The notes below the pieces were generated by a model, which was given only the letters and a program-made list of their open reading frames with translations, was not told the DNA's origin and did not search any database. A stretch of 45,027 nucleotides of DNA from an uncultured Sutterella sp. (GTDB lineage Bacteria > Pseudomonadota > Gammaproteobacteria > Burkholderiales > Burkholderiaceae_F): positions 1-45,027 of the forward strand of contig CAKQON010000009.1 of NCBI GenBank assembly GCA_934255515.1. The letters are read 5' to 3'. Below are positions 28,936-38,166 of the stretch, in pieces (position 1 is the stretch's first letter; every line of letters begins with the position of its first letter). Made by a program: the position numbers and the translations under genes.

Positions 28936-29583
28936 CTATAAGGACTGAGACAGCACTATCAGATGCCGGGCTTCTTCAAGACCGGGAACATAAATCGGCT
29001 CAAGCATTTCAACAGTTATGCCGTCAGGAAGCGCTGCGATCTCCTCTTCTGTTTTTGCTCCTTTCATGGCGAGCCAACGTCCCCCTGGAGAAAGAAGAGG
29101 GTGAGTCAGCGTAACAAAGTCGGAGAGTGAAGCAAAAGCCCGGCTTGTAATCATGTCCCACTCACCCTGGAGTTTTTCCACCCTAGAGTGCCGTGCACGC
29201 AAGTTTTTCAGGCCCAGCTCAATCGCTGCCTGATTTACGAATGCCGCTTTCTTCCCTACAGCATCAACGCCCGTAACTTCCAGATCCGGACGAAGAATAG
29301 CTACCGGCACCGATGGCAACCCACCTCCGCAACCGACATCGAGAATATTTTTAGCTTCCGGCGCTACACGCCTCAGCCATGGCACCAGCGCAGCCGAGTC
29401 GAGCAAATGGTGCGTAAGCACCTCTTCTGGTCTGCGTATCGCCGTCAGGTTGTAAACGCGATTCCATTTCAGGAGAAGCTCTGCATAGCCTAAGAATGAA
29501 TGGATTATGTCTTCATCGACAGGCAGGCCTTCAGCCTCCAGTCCGGCACGCAGCTGGGAACTATCAATTGCACTTGAATTCAT
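28936..29583 (-). CDS. rsmG: 16S rRNA (guanine527-N7)-methyltransferase
   Basis: A SAM-dependent methyltransferase acting on G527 of 16S rRNA (GidB); loss gives low-level streptomycin resistance. The 215-residue protein has WNRVYNLTAIRRPEEVLTHH, motif I ILDVGCGGGLPSVPVAI, and the downstream MITSRAFASLSDFV. I start it at the ATG at 29583; an upstream TTG (29634) would overlap mnmG. It follows mnmG as in most bacteria. Confidence 0.95.
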   Translation of the reverse strand: MNSSAIDSSQLRAGLEAEGLPVDEDIIHSFLGYAELLLKWNRVYNLTAIRRPEEVLTHHLLDSAALVPWLRRVAPEAKNILDVGCGGGLPSVPVAILRPDLEVTGVDAVGKKAAFVNQAAIELGLKNLRARHSRVEKLQGEWDMITSRAFASLSDFVTLTHPLLSPGGRWLAMKGAKTEEEIAALPDGITVEMLEPIYVPGLEEARHLIVLSQSL

Positions 29584-29608
29584 TGGAGAAGCATTCCGAA
29601 GAAGCACT

Positions 29609-31555
29609 TTATTTTCCAGCCGCCGGCCGAACAACCGGCACTGAGCCCTTATCCCGCTGATAGTAATAGTGGCGCTTTAGGTGAACAAGCAGAAGCGCCA
29701 CTGCTGCAGGCGTCACCCCGGAGACGCGGGATGCCTGACCAAGCGTTTCCGGTCTTGCCGCTGTGAGCTTCTGTCGAACTTCAAAAGAAAGTCCCGTCAC
29801 CGCGTCATAGTCCATAGCATCCGGGATTGCCAGTGTTTCATTGGCAAGAGCCTTTTCGATTTCATCCTTCTGACGCTCAACATACCCGGCATATTTCACT
29901 TCAACTTCAACCTGAGCCTTCTCGACCTCATTGAGTTCAGAGAAATCTGCAGCCAGAGTGCCGTCCGTACGTCTAAGCGTCGCCAAATCGGACATTCGAA
30001 CATTAGGTCTTGCAAGCAAGCTCCTGAGAGGATATTCCCGCTCAATCGAAGTCCCAAGCACGCGCTCTGCCTCTGCTGCTGCAATGATCTTGGGGTTCAC
30101 CCAGGTATCCTTGAGCATTTCTAAAGCTCTTTGCACCCGCTCAGTTTTTCGATTAAAGTATTCCCAGCGCAGATCATCCACCAGGCCCAGACGACGGCCT
30201 GTCGGCGTGAGACGGATATCGGCATTATCCTCGCGCAGGGAAAGTCGATATTCCGCGCGGCTTGTAAACATGCGGTAGGGCTCTGTAACGCCCTTCGTCG
30301 TCAGATCATCCACCATAACGCCGAGGTAGGCTTCATCGCGGCGGGGCGTCCAGCCTTCATCTCCTCTTGCATAGAGAGCTGCGTTTAAGCCAGCCAGGAC
30401 TCCCTGTGCGGCTGCCTCTTCATAACCGGTAGTCCCATTAATTTGCCCGGCGAAAAAGAGACCGGGCATTGCCTTCGTTTCCAACGTGCGCTTAAGACCG
30501 CGCGGATCGTAGTAATCGTATTCAATGGCATAGCCCGGGCGAATGAGATGTGCATTCTCCAGTCCCGGCATCATTCTGACCATGCGGTACTGCACGTCAA
30601 ATGGGAGGCTCGTAGAAATGCCGTTTGGATAGAACTCCTGAACGTCAAGTCCTTCAGGCTCAAGGAACACCTGATGGCTATCCTTCGAAGCAAAACGCTT
30701 GACTTTATCCTCAATCGAAGGGCAGTAACGAGGGCCCACCCCCTGGATCACTCCGGCATACATCGGCGAGCGATCGAGGTTGGCAAGGATGAGTTCATGC
30801 ATCTCCTTTGTCGTGCGCGTGATCCAGCAGGGCATCTGCCTCGGGTGCGCATTTGCCGGGCGTATCAGCGAAAAATCCGGAACGGGATCCAAATCACCCC
30901 ACTGCTCCTCGCAGCGGCTGAAATCAATTGAACGGCCATCAATTCGAGCAGGAGTTCCTGTCTTCAGGCGCCCCTGAGGCATACCGAGTTCCTTTAAGCG
31001 TTCGGCAAGCCTGACGCTCGCAGGATCCCCCATGCGTCCCGCCTGATAATGCTCCAGTCCGATATGCACCAGACCATTAAGGAAAGTGCCGGAGCAAATA
31101 ACTACACACCGTGAGTGAAACCGTATGTCTGTCTTCGTGACTACGCCGCGAGCTTCGCCGTTTTCGACGATCAAATCGTCGACCGCCATCTGGAATACGG
31201 TAAGGTTTTGCTGCGCCTCAATGCGCCTGCGCATCTCCCGCCGATAAAGCTGACGGTCAATCTGCGCGCGCGTTGCATGCACGGCAGCACCTTTAGAGCG
31301 ATTCAAAATGCGGAACTGGATGCCTGCTGCATCAGTGACCTGAGCCATGGCTCCGCCCAGGGCATCAAGCTCTTTGACGAGGTGTCCCTTGCCGATACCG
31401 CCGATCGACGGATTGCAGGAAAGCTGCCCGACAGTGTCGAGATTATGCGTAATAAGAAGGGTCTTTCGTCCCATTCGTGCGGCAGCAAGAGCAGCTTCAG
31501 CACCAGCATGTCCGCAACCGACGACGATGACCTCGTAGCTTTCTGGGTATTCCAT
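29609..31555 (-). CDS. mnmG: tRNA U34 carboxymethylaminomethyl-modifying FAD enzyme MnmG (GidA)
   Basis: With MnmE it installs carboxymethylaminomethyl at U34 of certain tRNAs. The ATG at 31555 gives 648 residues; 45 codons upstream are not conserved and run into mnmE. The FAD fold starts [21 protein letters not shown] and continues with [36 protein letters not shown] and [13 protein letters not shown] are further signatures, and the C-terminal helical domain binds MnmE. It lies 25 bases after mnmE. Confidence 0.98.
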   Translation of the reverse strand: MEYPESYEVIVVGCGHAGAEAALAAARMGRKTLLITHNLDTVGQLSCNPSIGGIGKGHLVKELDALGGAMAQVTDAAGIQFRILNRSKGAAVHATRAQIDRQLYRREMRRRIEAQQNLTVFQMAVDDLIVENGEARGVVTKTDIRFHSRCVVICSGTFLNGLVHIGLEHYQAGRMGDPASVRLAERLKELGMPQGRLKTGTPARIDGRSIDFSRCEEQWGDLDPVPDFSLIRPANAHPRQMPCWITRTTKEMHELILANLDRSPMYAGVIQGVGPRYCPSIEDKVKRFASKDSHQVFLEPEGLDVQEFYPNGISTSLPFDVQYRMVRMMPGLENAHLIRPGYAIEYDYYDPRGLKRTLETKAMPGLFFAGQINGTTGYEEAAAQGVLAGLNAALYARGDEGWTPRRDEAYLGVMVDDLTTKGVTEPYRMFTSRAEYRLSLREDNADIRLTPTGRRLGLVDDLRWEYFNRKTERVQRALEMLKDTWVNPKIIAAAEAERVLGTSIEREYPLRSLLARPNVRMSDLATLRRTDGTLAADFSELNEVEKAQVEVEVKYAGYVERQKDEIEKALANETLAIPDAMDYDAVTGLSFEVRQKLTAARPETLGQASRVSGVTPAAVALLLVHLKRHYYYQRDKGSVPVVRPAAGK

Positions 31556-31580
31556 AGCTTTCAAATCCAGAGTCTTTGAC

Positions 31581-32966
31581 TCACTTACCAATGCAGAATC
31601 GGCTAAAGATGATGTCGAGGAGTCCTTCAGCATCTGTTTCCCCAAGGATTTCTCCAAGAGAACGACCAGCAAGGCGCAACTCTTCGGCAAGGAGCTCCAT
31701 CATACCGAAGCCGCTGCCGGCAATCTCCAGGGCTTTGCGGATGTGAATGCCTGCGTTGCGCAAGCATTCGAGATGACGCTCGTGCGCCAGAAACACCTCT
31801 TCGGTGCCTCCCGCCATATCGGAAAGGTCGAGAACCCGCATCTTCAACTCCTCGAGTCCCTCGCCGGTTTTGGCGGAAATTGCAATGGCGCCCTTTGTAT
31901 GCAGCTCGTTGAGAGCGCTTTCCGAGGCCAGATCACACTTATTGGCAATATGGAGAACCGGAGTTCCGCAACGAACCGTCTCTTCGACGCGTTTTAATGC
32001 ATCGCCATCGTCCGCCACACACCCTGAAGCATCAGACAGCGCCAGGACAATATCAGCTTCCTTAAGGGCCTGCAGCGAACGCTCGATGCCTTTCGATTCA
32101 ACCACATCTGTCGTATCGCGCAGACCTGCCGTGTCCACGATGCGAAGCGGTACGCCGTTAAATGCCGTCCAGTGCTCAATCCTGTCCCGCGTAGTCCCGG
32201 CTATATCCGTCACAATGGCAACTTCCTCTCCGGCCAGCGCATTGAGCAGACTCGATTTACCAACATTTGGCGCGCCGACAAGAGCAACAGTGAGCCCCTC
32301 TGCAAGCACTGCACCTTTACGCGCAGTCTTCAGAAGTTCATCTATGCGGCTTGCTGCAGTTGCCATTCTTTGGATGATTTCATCCGCCATCAGGTCGTCG
32401 AGTTCTTCTTCAGGAAAATCTAGCTGCGCTTCCGTGAGCGCCCGTGCTTCATCCAAAAGGCTTCCAACGGCATGAATGCGCCTGGAAAAGTCGCCGGAAA
32501 GGGAGCGGGCTGCTGCCTGCGCCGACGCCTCGCTCACAGCATCAATCAAACCGCTCACGGCTTCAGCCTGTGCGAGATCGATGCGTCCGTTAAGAAAGGC
32601 TCGTTTGGTGAATTCGCCAGGCTCTGCAATGCGAATGCCGATAAAGGCAAGCTTTTCAAGAACAGACCGCAGAATCAGCCTGAGAAGCATTGGCCCGCCA
32701 TGAGCCTGAATTTCCAATACAGTTTCCCCTGTATAACTTGCCGGAGCTGGGAAATAAAGGACTATGGCCCGATCAAGCAAGGCTCCCTTCACATCCGTTA
32801 CATCAAGAAGATGCGCATGCCTTGGCTCGAGCAAAACGCCGGGGAAAAGCGTACTGAGCACTACTTCCGCATGATGGGCAGGCACGGAAAGACGCACGAC
32901 GCCGATTGCGCCGCGTCCGGCAGCCGTCGCGATAGCGACGATGGGAGTTTTGTCATTGAGCTGCAT
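31581..32966 (-). CDS. mnmE: tRNA U34 modification GTPase MnmE (TrmE)
   Basis: A 461-residue GTPase partner of MnmG. The N-terminal tetrahydrofolate-binding domain starts [21 protein letters not shown]. The G domain shows [35 protein letters not shown] and ANKCDL. The last residues FCIGK contain the conserved C-x-GK catalytic end. The ATG at 32966 has an AAGAGA site at about 9 bases; an ATG three codons earlier is possible. The gene is divergent from a small membrane protein gene 64 bases away. Confidence 0.98.
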   Translation of the reverse strand: MQLNDKTPIVAIATAAGRGAIGVVRLSVPAHHAEVVLSTLFPGVLLEPRHAHLLDVTDVKGALLDRAIVLYFPAPASYTGETVLEIQAHGGPMLLRLILRSVLEKLAFIGIRIAEPGEFTKRAFLNGRIDLAQAEAVSGLIDAVSEASAQAAARSLSGDFSRRIHAVGSLLDEARALTEAQLDFPEEELDDLMADEIIQRMATAASRIDELLKTARKGAVLAEGLTVALVGAPNVGKSSLLNALAGEEVAIVTDIAGTTRDRIEHWTAFNGVPLRIVDTAGLRDTTDVVESKGIERSLQALKEADIVLALSDASGCVADDGDALKRVEETVRCGTPVLHIANKCDLASESALNELHTKGAIAISAKTGEGLEELKMRVLDLSDMAGGTEEVFLAHERHLECLRNAGIHIRKALEIAGSGFGMMELLAEELRLAGRSLGEILGETDAEGLLDIIFSRFCIGK

Positions 32967-33030
32967 ATGGCACATCTCTTCTTTTTTAGAATGCAGAGCG
33001 CGATTCAACCTCAACAAGGCAGTTAACCTC

Positions 33031-33360
33031 ATGTCGCTTCAGGATCCTCGTTCCTCCCGGCGCGGACAATTTTTCGGCTCTGCGCTTACCGGCGTCTGCA
33101 CTGCAGTTATTCTCTCCGTCCCGGCCGCAGCCTATACGGCCCGTTTTTTTGGGGACAGCTATGAAACCAGATCTTTGATCTACTGCGGATTTATGCTCTG
33201 GGTAGTCTGCGGTGCAATCGCCGTTTTTGCCAAAACCTGGAAGACGGAGGAGAGCCGGCTTTCAGTCAGAAGAATTTTCCTCTGGTTTGCCTCAGTCTGG
33301 CTCTGGCCGCTTCTGCTGGCAGCCTCGTCTCTGAATTCGAAGAAAAGCGTTCGTAAATAA
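33031..33360 (+). CDS. Small predicted membrane protein, unknown function
   Basis: A 109-residue protein that I do not recognise. It has a basic N-terminus (DPRSSRRGQFFG) and three likely transmembrane helices (about residues 16-36, 49-66 and 81-100), and it ends in a basic tail (KKSVRK). AAGGCAG precedes the ATG. It is the only plus-strand gene between 7.6 and 36.7 kb and sits alone between mnmE and yidC, divergent from the first and convergent with the second. No domain call is possible from sequence alone. Confidence 0.7.
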   Translation: MSLQDPRSSRRGQFFGSALTGVCTAVILSVPAAAYTARFFGDSYETRSLIYCGFMLWVVCGAIAVFAKTWKTEESRLSVRRIFLWFASVWLWPLLLAASSLNSKKSVRK

Positions 33361-33365
33361 ATGAA

Positions 33366-33443
33366 GGCCGGGCGGCTCTTTCTTTGAAAGAGCTTCTCGC
33401 CCGGCCGACTTGTCAACGAACTTGGCACTTCAAGAGTGCCAAG
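33366..33443. terminator. Two hairpins between the small membrane gene and yidC
   Basis: GGCCGGGCG (33366-33374) pairs with CGCCCGGCC (33398-33406) and encloses a smaller GCTCTTTC/GAAAGAGC hairpin. CTTGGCACT (33421-33429) pairs perfectly with AGTGCCAAG (33435-33443). Neither has a clear T-run. They lie in the convergent gap and are probably bidirectional terminators or mRNA-end structures. Confidence 0.65.
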
Positions 33444-33453
33444 TCGCGGCTGC

Positions 33454-35157
33454 TTATTTCTGTTTTGCCAGCCGCTTCGCGCGTTCTTCGGCGATCGTCT
33501 TGTTGATCCACCACTGCTGAGCAATAGAAAGGATATTGTTCGTAAGCCAGTAGAGAACCAAACCTGCAGCGAAGATGAAGAACATCACCGAGAAAACGAC
33601 CGGCATGATGTACATCACTTTTGCCTGCGTCGGATCAGTAGGCTTCGGATTGAGGAAGATCTGCAGGAACATGGTGATTGCCATCAGGAGAGGCAACACA
33701 AACCAAGGATCAGGCATCGCAAGGTCATGCACCCAGAAAATCCACGGGGCCCCGCGCAGCTCCACCGAGCCCTGAAGAACCCAGTAGAGAGCGAGAAATA
33801 CGGGAATCTGCAGCATGATCGGGAGGCATCCGCCAATCGGATTGATCTTCTCTGTGCGATAGAGTTCCATCATCGCCTGGTTGAGGCGCTGCTTATCGTC
33901 TTTATATTTTTCCTGAAGCGCCTTCATGCGGGGCGTCACTTCCTTCATGCGGGCCATCGAGCGATAACCAGCAGCAGAAATCGGATAGAGCACAGCCTTC
34001 ACGATGCAGGTGAGAAGCACAATTGCCCAGCCCCAATTGCCGACAATCCCATAGAGGAAGTCCAGCAGCCAGTAGATCGGCTTCGCGAGGAAAGTAAGCC
34101 AGCCGTAGTCAACAACCAGCTCAAGCCCGGGAGCAAGCTGCTCAAGTCGAGCCTGTTCCTGAGGACCGGAGTAGAAAGTTGCGCGATCCGTCACGGAGGC
34201 TCCCGGAGCAATTTCCTTCATGGAAACCAAGGTGCCGATAGCGTAGAGATCCTTAGAGACTTCACGGGCGTAATTCTGACGGGATTCACCCTGCGACGGA
34301 ATCCAGGCACTCACAAAATGGTGCTGCACCATTGCGAGCCAACCGTTATCGGTTTTCTCTACAAAGGACGCATCCTTATCGTGAATATCAGAAAAATCGA
34401 GCTTCTGGAAGTTTTCTTCACTCGTATAGAAAGCCGGTCCAGTAAACGTCGAATACATCGAGCTTTCGCCAGCAGGCTTGCTCGAATCGCGCGTGATCTG
34501 ATAGTAAATCTGAGGCGAAACAGCCTTTTCAGTCTGGTTCGTAACGGCCGTGGAGACATCCATGCCGTAATAGCCGCGCTTGAAGGAATAGGTCTTGGTA
34601 ACCTTAACTCCGCCCTTGTCTGCTTCAAAGACAACATCAAGCTTGTCGGAACCATCTATGGAAAGCGACTTGCTCACCAGCTTGAACTCATCGGCATGCG
34701 TCGGATAATCGCCGCCCACAAGCCCGCTCTGTGCCATGTAGGTATGCGCGCCCTGAACATTAAGAAGCTTGACGTTGCCAAGATCATCAGCAGGCTTGCG
34801 GCCGAGAATCATGCCGGCAAGACCAACTTCAGTCCAGTCTGCCTGCTGCGGGAAGAGAAGCATCTCCGTACCAATTACACGGGCTCCCTGAAGATCAAAA
34901 GTGACCTTCATTCGATCCGTAGTCACAACCACTGGTTCCTTGACCGGAGTTGCCGCGGCCTGAACTTCAACAGCCCTTGCATCCTGAACCGGAGCAGGAA
35001 TATCCGCTGCACCCGCACTCTGCGAGGCTTCAACAGTCTCTTCAGGAGCAGCAAAGAAAGACTTACCGCCCTTATAGACTTGATAATTGTCCCAAAGCAT
35101 GAAAAGCGATCCGAAAAGGATCACCCACAAAAGGGCACGCTGAACTTCTCTTCCCAT
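33454..35157 (-). CDS. yidC: Membrane protein insertase YidC
   Basis: A 567-residue insertase that folds and inserts inner-membrane proteins alone or with SecYEG. The N-terminal anchor (RALLWVILFGSLFMLWDNYQ) is followed by the large periplasmic beta-supersandwich domain (about 60-340). The 60 kDa inner-membrane core then begins near WGWAIVLLTCIVKAVLYPIS, with CLPIMLQIPVFLALYWVL and a final basic tail ending AKRLAKQK. It belongs to the rpmH-rnpA-yidD-yidC cluster. Confidence 0.98.
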   Translation of the reverse strand: MGREVQRALLWVILFGSLFMLWDNYQVYKGGKSFFAAPEETVEASQSAGAADIPAPVQDARAVEVQAAATPVKEPVVVTTDRMKVTFDLQGARVIGTEMLLFPQQADWTEVGLAGMILGRKPADDLGNVKLLNVQGAHTYMAQSGLVGGDYPTHADEFKLVSKSLSIDGSDKLDVVFEADKGGVKVTKTYSFKRGYYGMDVSTAVTNQTEKAVSPQIYYQITRDSSKPAGESSMYSTFTGPAFYTSEENFQKLDFSDIHDKDASFVEKTDNGWLAMVQHHFVSAWIPSQGESRQNYAREVSKDLYAIGTLVSMKEIAPGASVTDRATFYSGPQEQARLEQLAPGLELVVDYGWLTFLAKPIYWLLDFLYGIVGNWGWAIVLLTCIVKAVLYPISAAGYRSMARMKEVTPRMKALQEKYKDDKQRLNQAMMELYRTEKINPIGGCLPIMLQIPVFLALYWVLQGSVELRGAPWIFWVHDLAMPDPWFVLPLLMAITMFLQIFLNPKPTDPTQAKVMYIMPVVFSVMFFIFAAGLVLYWLTNNILSIAQQWWINKTIAEERAKRLAKQK

Positions 35158-35187
35158 AAAGCTCTCTTGGATTGAGTTAGGGGTAAT

Positions 35188-35496
35188 TTAAAGATTAAAG
35201 AAGGATCGCCCGCTCGCGCTCGCACCTTCTTCATGAATGTCCTTGCAGTCCCTGCACCAGCATCGCCAGCGAAAGGTATTCGGGACCGGATCATACCCTC
35301 TGCCGCCAAATGGGTGGCACCGCAGAAGCCTCATTACGATCATCCACCCACCTTTCAAAGCGCCATGACGCTCCAAAGCTTCAATAGCATACTGTGAGCA
35401 GGTAGGCAGATAGCGGCATTCGCGTCCCACCCATGGCGACAAAGTCAGCTGGTAGAGTCGAATGAGTCCGATCATCAGCCGCTTCAGGAAATTCAT
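35188..35496 (-). CDS. yidD: Membrane protein insertion efficiency factor YidD
   Basis: A 102-residue protein of the YidD (DUF37) family that helps YidC-dependent insertion. The conserved core [20 protein letters not shown] with SQYAIEAL, and [12 protein letters not shown], are present. An N-terminal amphipathic helix should bind the inner membrane. It overlaps the end of rnpA by 4 bases (ATGA), as is common, and lies 30 bases upstream of yidC. Confidence 0.97.
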   Translation of the reverse strand: MNFLKRLMIGLIRLYQLTLSPWVGRECRYLPTCSQYAIEALERHGALKGGWMIVMRLLRCHPFGGRGYDPVPNTFRWRCWCRDCKDIHEEGASASGRSFFNL

Positions 35497-35969
35497 ATTT
35501 TTCCTTCTTTTGCGGACTGAGCTTTGCGGCGTTGATCCGCTCGGCGCACAACTTCCTCAAGAAGGCCTGCTACATCAGCGCGAAGTTTTTCCTTCAGGCT
35601 GCTGCGCGAGGATGCACCGAGAGAACAAAGCTCGGTTTTAAGCCTCAAAGAAACATCCAGCCCAAGATTTCTAGCGGCCAGTATTTCCCTGAGTTCAGGA
35701 AGCCGCAGTCTTGCCGCTTCCCTCAACGTACGCTTGACGATTGCCCTATCAACAGAAAGCGGCGCATTGCGCTTTCCGACCGTAATGCCTACACGAACGC
35801 GATGCGGTTCTGAATTCTCAAGGCATCCGGCAGTGAAATACGCAGAATGGACGCGGAACGACTGTGCATTCCGCGTCCTCAATATCACACCGAAGTCAGA
35901 GCTTTTAATGAGGCGACTGCTTCGGGGAAATCCGTAGTTCTCCGCCGGGCTTCCGGTCACGGCGAGCAT
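35493..35969 (-). CDS. rnpA: Ribonuclease P protein component
   Basis: The basic protein subunit that aids the RNase P RNA in 5' processing of tRNA precursors. It has 158 residues, longer than the E. coli protein (119), with extra sequence at the C-terminus. The RNR motif is seen as [24 protein letters not shown] (residues about 65-90), and [11 protein letters not shown] precedes it. It follows rpmH by 24 bases, with no clear Shine-Dalgarno before its ATG. The C-terminal tail is charged and unlikely to be structured. Confidence 0.93.
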   Translation of the reverse strand: MLAVTGSPAENYGFPRSSRLIKSSDFGVILRTRNAQSFRVHSAYFTAGCLENSEPHRVRVGITVGKRNAPLSVDRAIVKRTLREAARLRLPELREILAARNLGLDVSLRLKTELCSLGASSRSSLKEKLRADVAGLLEEVVRRADQRRKAQSAKEGKI

Positions 35970-35993
35970 CCAGCCGTGTTAGGGCAACCGCTA

Positions 35994-36134
35994 TTAGAGG
36001 GCGAGAACGTGACGGCCCTTGGCGCGACGACGAGCCAGAACGCGGCGACCGCCCTTCGTACGGCTGCGAACGAGGAAGCCGTGAGTGCGGGCACGCTTGG
36101 TCTTGGAAGGCTGATAGGTACGCTTGGTAGCCAT
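35994..36134 (-). CDS. rpmH: 50S ribosomal protein L34
   Basis: A 46-residue, very basic ribosomal protein. The reading starts [20 protein letters not shown] and ends [10 protein letters not shown]. The [10 protein letters not shown] start is longer than the gammaproteobacterial MKRTFQPS form. AAGGAAAC precedes the ATG. A strong promoter lies 167-196 bases upstream of the start codon. It heads the rpmH-rnpA-yidD-yidC transcript. Confidence 0.97.
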   Translation of the reverse strand: MATKRTYQPSKTKRARTHGFLVRSRTKGGRRVLARRRAKGRHVLAL

Positions 36135-36300
36135 GATGTTGTTTCCTTTGTCTCGAGGGAGAAGCTTGTAGAGACTGAATTGTCTCTATTCAGCGGATGA
36201 AGAATCCAAAGCAGACTGAATACTGCTCTGACGCATTCCTCTTGGTCTCCGACGACCCTGGATACAGGGCGGGACTGGAGGAAGCCTAGAAAAGCTCTCT

Positions 36301-36330
36301 ATTACACAACAATCTGCGTGGTCTTGTCAA
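36301..36330 (-). promoter_or_regulatory. rpmH promoter
   Basis: On the minus strand a perfect -35 TTGACA (complement of 36325-36330) and a -10 TGTAAT (36301-36306) are 18 bp apart, driving rpmH. A consensus DnaA box (TTTTCCACA, 36340-36348) lies 9 bases upstream of the -35, so DnaA might influence it. Confidence 0.75.
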
Positions 36331-36339
36331 ACCTCGGAC

Positions 36340-36667
36340 TGTGGAAAATTGCATTTTCACCCGGAGACGGGTTCTATGCAGAAGAAGTGAAAAACGCTTT
36401 CAGTAGTAAGGCGATACATGAGAATACTATATATAGATACCTCTAGCCAAACAACAACATCCTCTTGTGTACATCACCGAAATGTAAGTGTTTAATCGCT
36501 TAAATTAACTAGAGCCTCAATGAATCCTTATTCACATCATTTTGTGGATAATTTAAATCTTCATGACCGCCTCAATCTTCTGTGGATAACTTTTTTGATT
36601 ATATTTCAATGAATTAAGAAGTTATCCACAAAGAAAACGCCATTTCCTAAAGAAAACTTGGTAAAAT
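36340..36667. other. oriC: DnaA-box cluster and AT-rich region between rpmH and dnaA
   Basis: Five sites fit TTWTNCACA: 36340-36348 (TTTTCCACA, minus), 36528-36536 (TTATTCACA), 36543-36551 and 36581-36589 (TGTGGATAA) and 36622-36630 (TTATCCACA). AT-rich stretches lie at 36425-36440 (ACTATATATAGATAC) and 36588-36618. Transcription diverges here (rpmH left, dnaA right). This 616-bp gap between rpmH and dnaA is the expected chromosomal origin for betaproteobacteria; boxes near dnaA probably also autoregulate dnaA. Beyond the origin elements and the rpmH promoter I see no gene in it. Confidence 0.85.
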
Positions 36668-36750
36668 GAACGATCCCTGCTTGTCAGGCAACAGCAAGAT
36701 CGGAATTGGATTCCATCTCGTCCTCCAACGTTTAGCTCTTTATTCGGCCT

Positions 36751-38112
36751 ATGCAAGTCTTTTGGCAAAAGTGTCTGGACAACCTGAGAGAGTTTGTTCA
36801 GAGCGCACCCAAAATCTATGACACGTGGTTCAAAGTAATCAATCCCGTCGCCTGGGATCCGGATAATGGAGTGTTGACGCTCGAAGCTCCAGCTTCAAAA
36901 GTTCGCTTTCTTAGAGATACTTACCTCAAGAATATTCAGCGAATCGCCACCCACGTTAATGACGATCGGCCTGTGACCGTCTCTCTCATTGCCGCTCAGA
37001 AAGAAGCGGCTGAAGCTCAGAAGCCCTCTGCCGGCACGTCGGAGTCCGATGTCCGCAGAAGAGAGGAAACTGGTCTCCTGCCGGGACTGACGTTTGAAAA
37101 CTACGTCAACGGCAATGCCAATCAGCTTGCCGTTGCTGCGGCGGAGCACGTTGCCACAACCACCGGTACTCAGTACAACCCGCTCTACATTTACGGCGGG
37201 GTGGGCCTTGGCAAAACGCATCTGATGCAGGCGATTGGACATCGCTACCTTGATCTGCACCCCAAGGCAAAAGTCCGTTGCGTCTCTGCCCAGGATTTCA
37301 TTAATGAATACACGGCTGCTGTCAGGGAGTCTGCCAATAAGACCCATGCCAGCCTGGAAAAATTCGATGAGCGCTATCGCAATCTCGATCTGCTCCTCAT
37401 CGACGATGTTCAGTCGCTCTCCGGCGCCAAAGGATCGCAGGGGCAATTTTTCCGCGCGTTCGAAGCGCTTGTTCCTCACAACAAGCAGCTTGTTATCACT
37501 TCAGATACCTATACGCGCGGACTCAAGGACATCGAGCCTCGCTTGATTTCCCGCCTGTCCCAGGGGCTGTCCGTCGCGATTGAACCTCCTGAATTTGAGA
37601 TGCGCACAGCCATTCTGCTTAATAAGGCAAAGGCCATGGGCGTCAATCTCCCTGATGAAGTAGCTGCCTTTATTGCCAAGCGTCTTAAATCCAATGTTCG
37701 CGAACTCGAAGGCGCCCTTCAGCAGGTCGTCGCTTATCAGCAGTTTCAGCCGTCTGCGTCGCGCGAAATTACCATTGATATTGCGAAGCGCGTGCTGAGG
37801 GATCAGTTCCAGGTCGTCAATAGTCTGATCACTATTGAAAATATTCAGAAGACGGTTGCTGACTACTACAAGATAAAAGTCGCAGACATGCACTCGAAGC
37901 GGCGCCCCGCCTACATTGCATTGCCCAGACAAATCGCCATGTACCTCACGAAGGAACTGACCCAGCACAGTCTTCCTGAGATTGGTGAAAATTTTGGCGG
38001 CAGGGATCACACAACCGTTATGCATGCGGTTCGTAAAATCACTCAGGAACGGCAGAGCAATGCTGAACTCAATCATGAGATTCATGTGCTTGAGCAAATG
38101 ATCCGCGGTTAA
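36751..38112 (+). CDS. dnaA: Chromosomal replication initiator protein DnaA
   Basis: A 453-residue AAA+ initiator that binds DnaA boxes and melts oriC. Domain I starts MQVFWQKCLDNLREF. A short linker follows, then the AAA+ domain with Walker A IYGGVGLGKTHLMQA (about 150-160), Walker B LLLIDDVQSL, and sensor residues in ELEGAL. Domain IV ends with the DNA-binding signature GGRDHTTVMHAVRKI. Length is slightly below the E. coli protein because of a short domain II. It is first in dnaA-dnaN-gyrB. Confidence 0.99.
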   Translation: MQVFWQKCLDNLREFVQSAPKIYDTWFKVINPVAWDPDNGVLTLEAPASKVRFLRDTYLKNIQRIATHVNDDRPVTVSLIAAQKEAAEAQKPSAGTSESDVRRREETGLLPGLTFENYVNGNANQLAVAAAEHVATTTGTQYNPLYIYGGVGLGKTHLMQAIGHRYLDLHPKAKVRCVSAQDFINEYTAAVRESANKTHASLEKFDERYRNLDLLLIDDVQSLSGAKGSQGQFFRAFEALVPHNKQLVITSDTYTRGLKDIEPRLISRLSQGLSVAIEPPEFEMRTAILLNKAKAMGVNLPDEVAAFIAKRLKSNVRELEGALQQVVAYQQFQPSASREITIDIAKRVLRDQFQVVNSLITIENIQKTVADYYKIKVADMHSKRRPAYIALPRQIAMYLTKELTQHSLPEIGENFGGRDHTTVMHAVRKITQERQSNAELNHEIHVLEQMIRG

Positions 38113-38166
38113 ATCGCGATCTGCCATCCCCCCTACATCGATAAATCACGCTTTTTCAGTCCGATC

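Noticed and set aside
33436..35175. 579-codon open frame opposite yidC
   Set aside because: Covers exactly the yidC gene on the other strand with no recognisable domain; codon-bias artefact.
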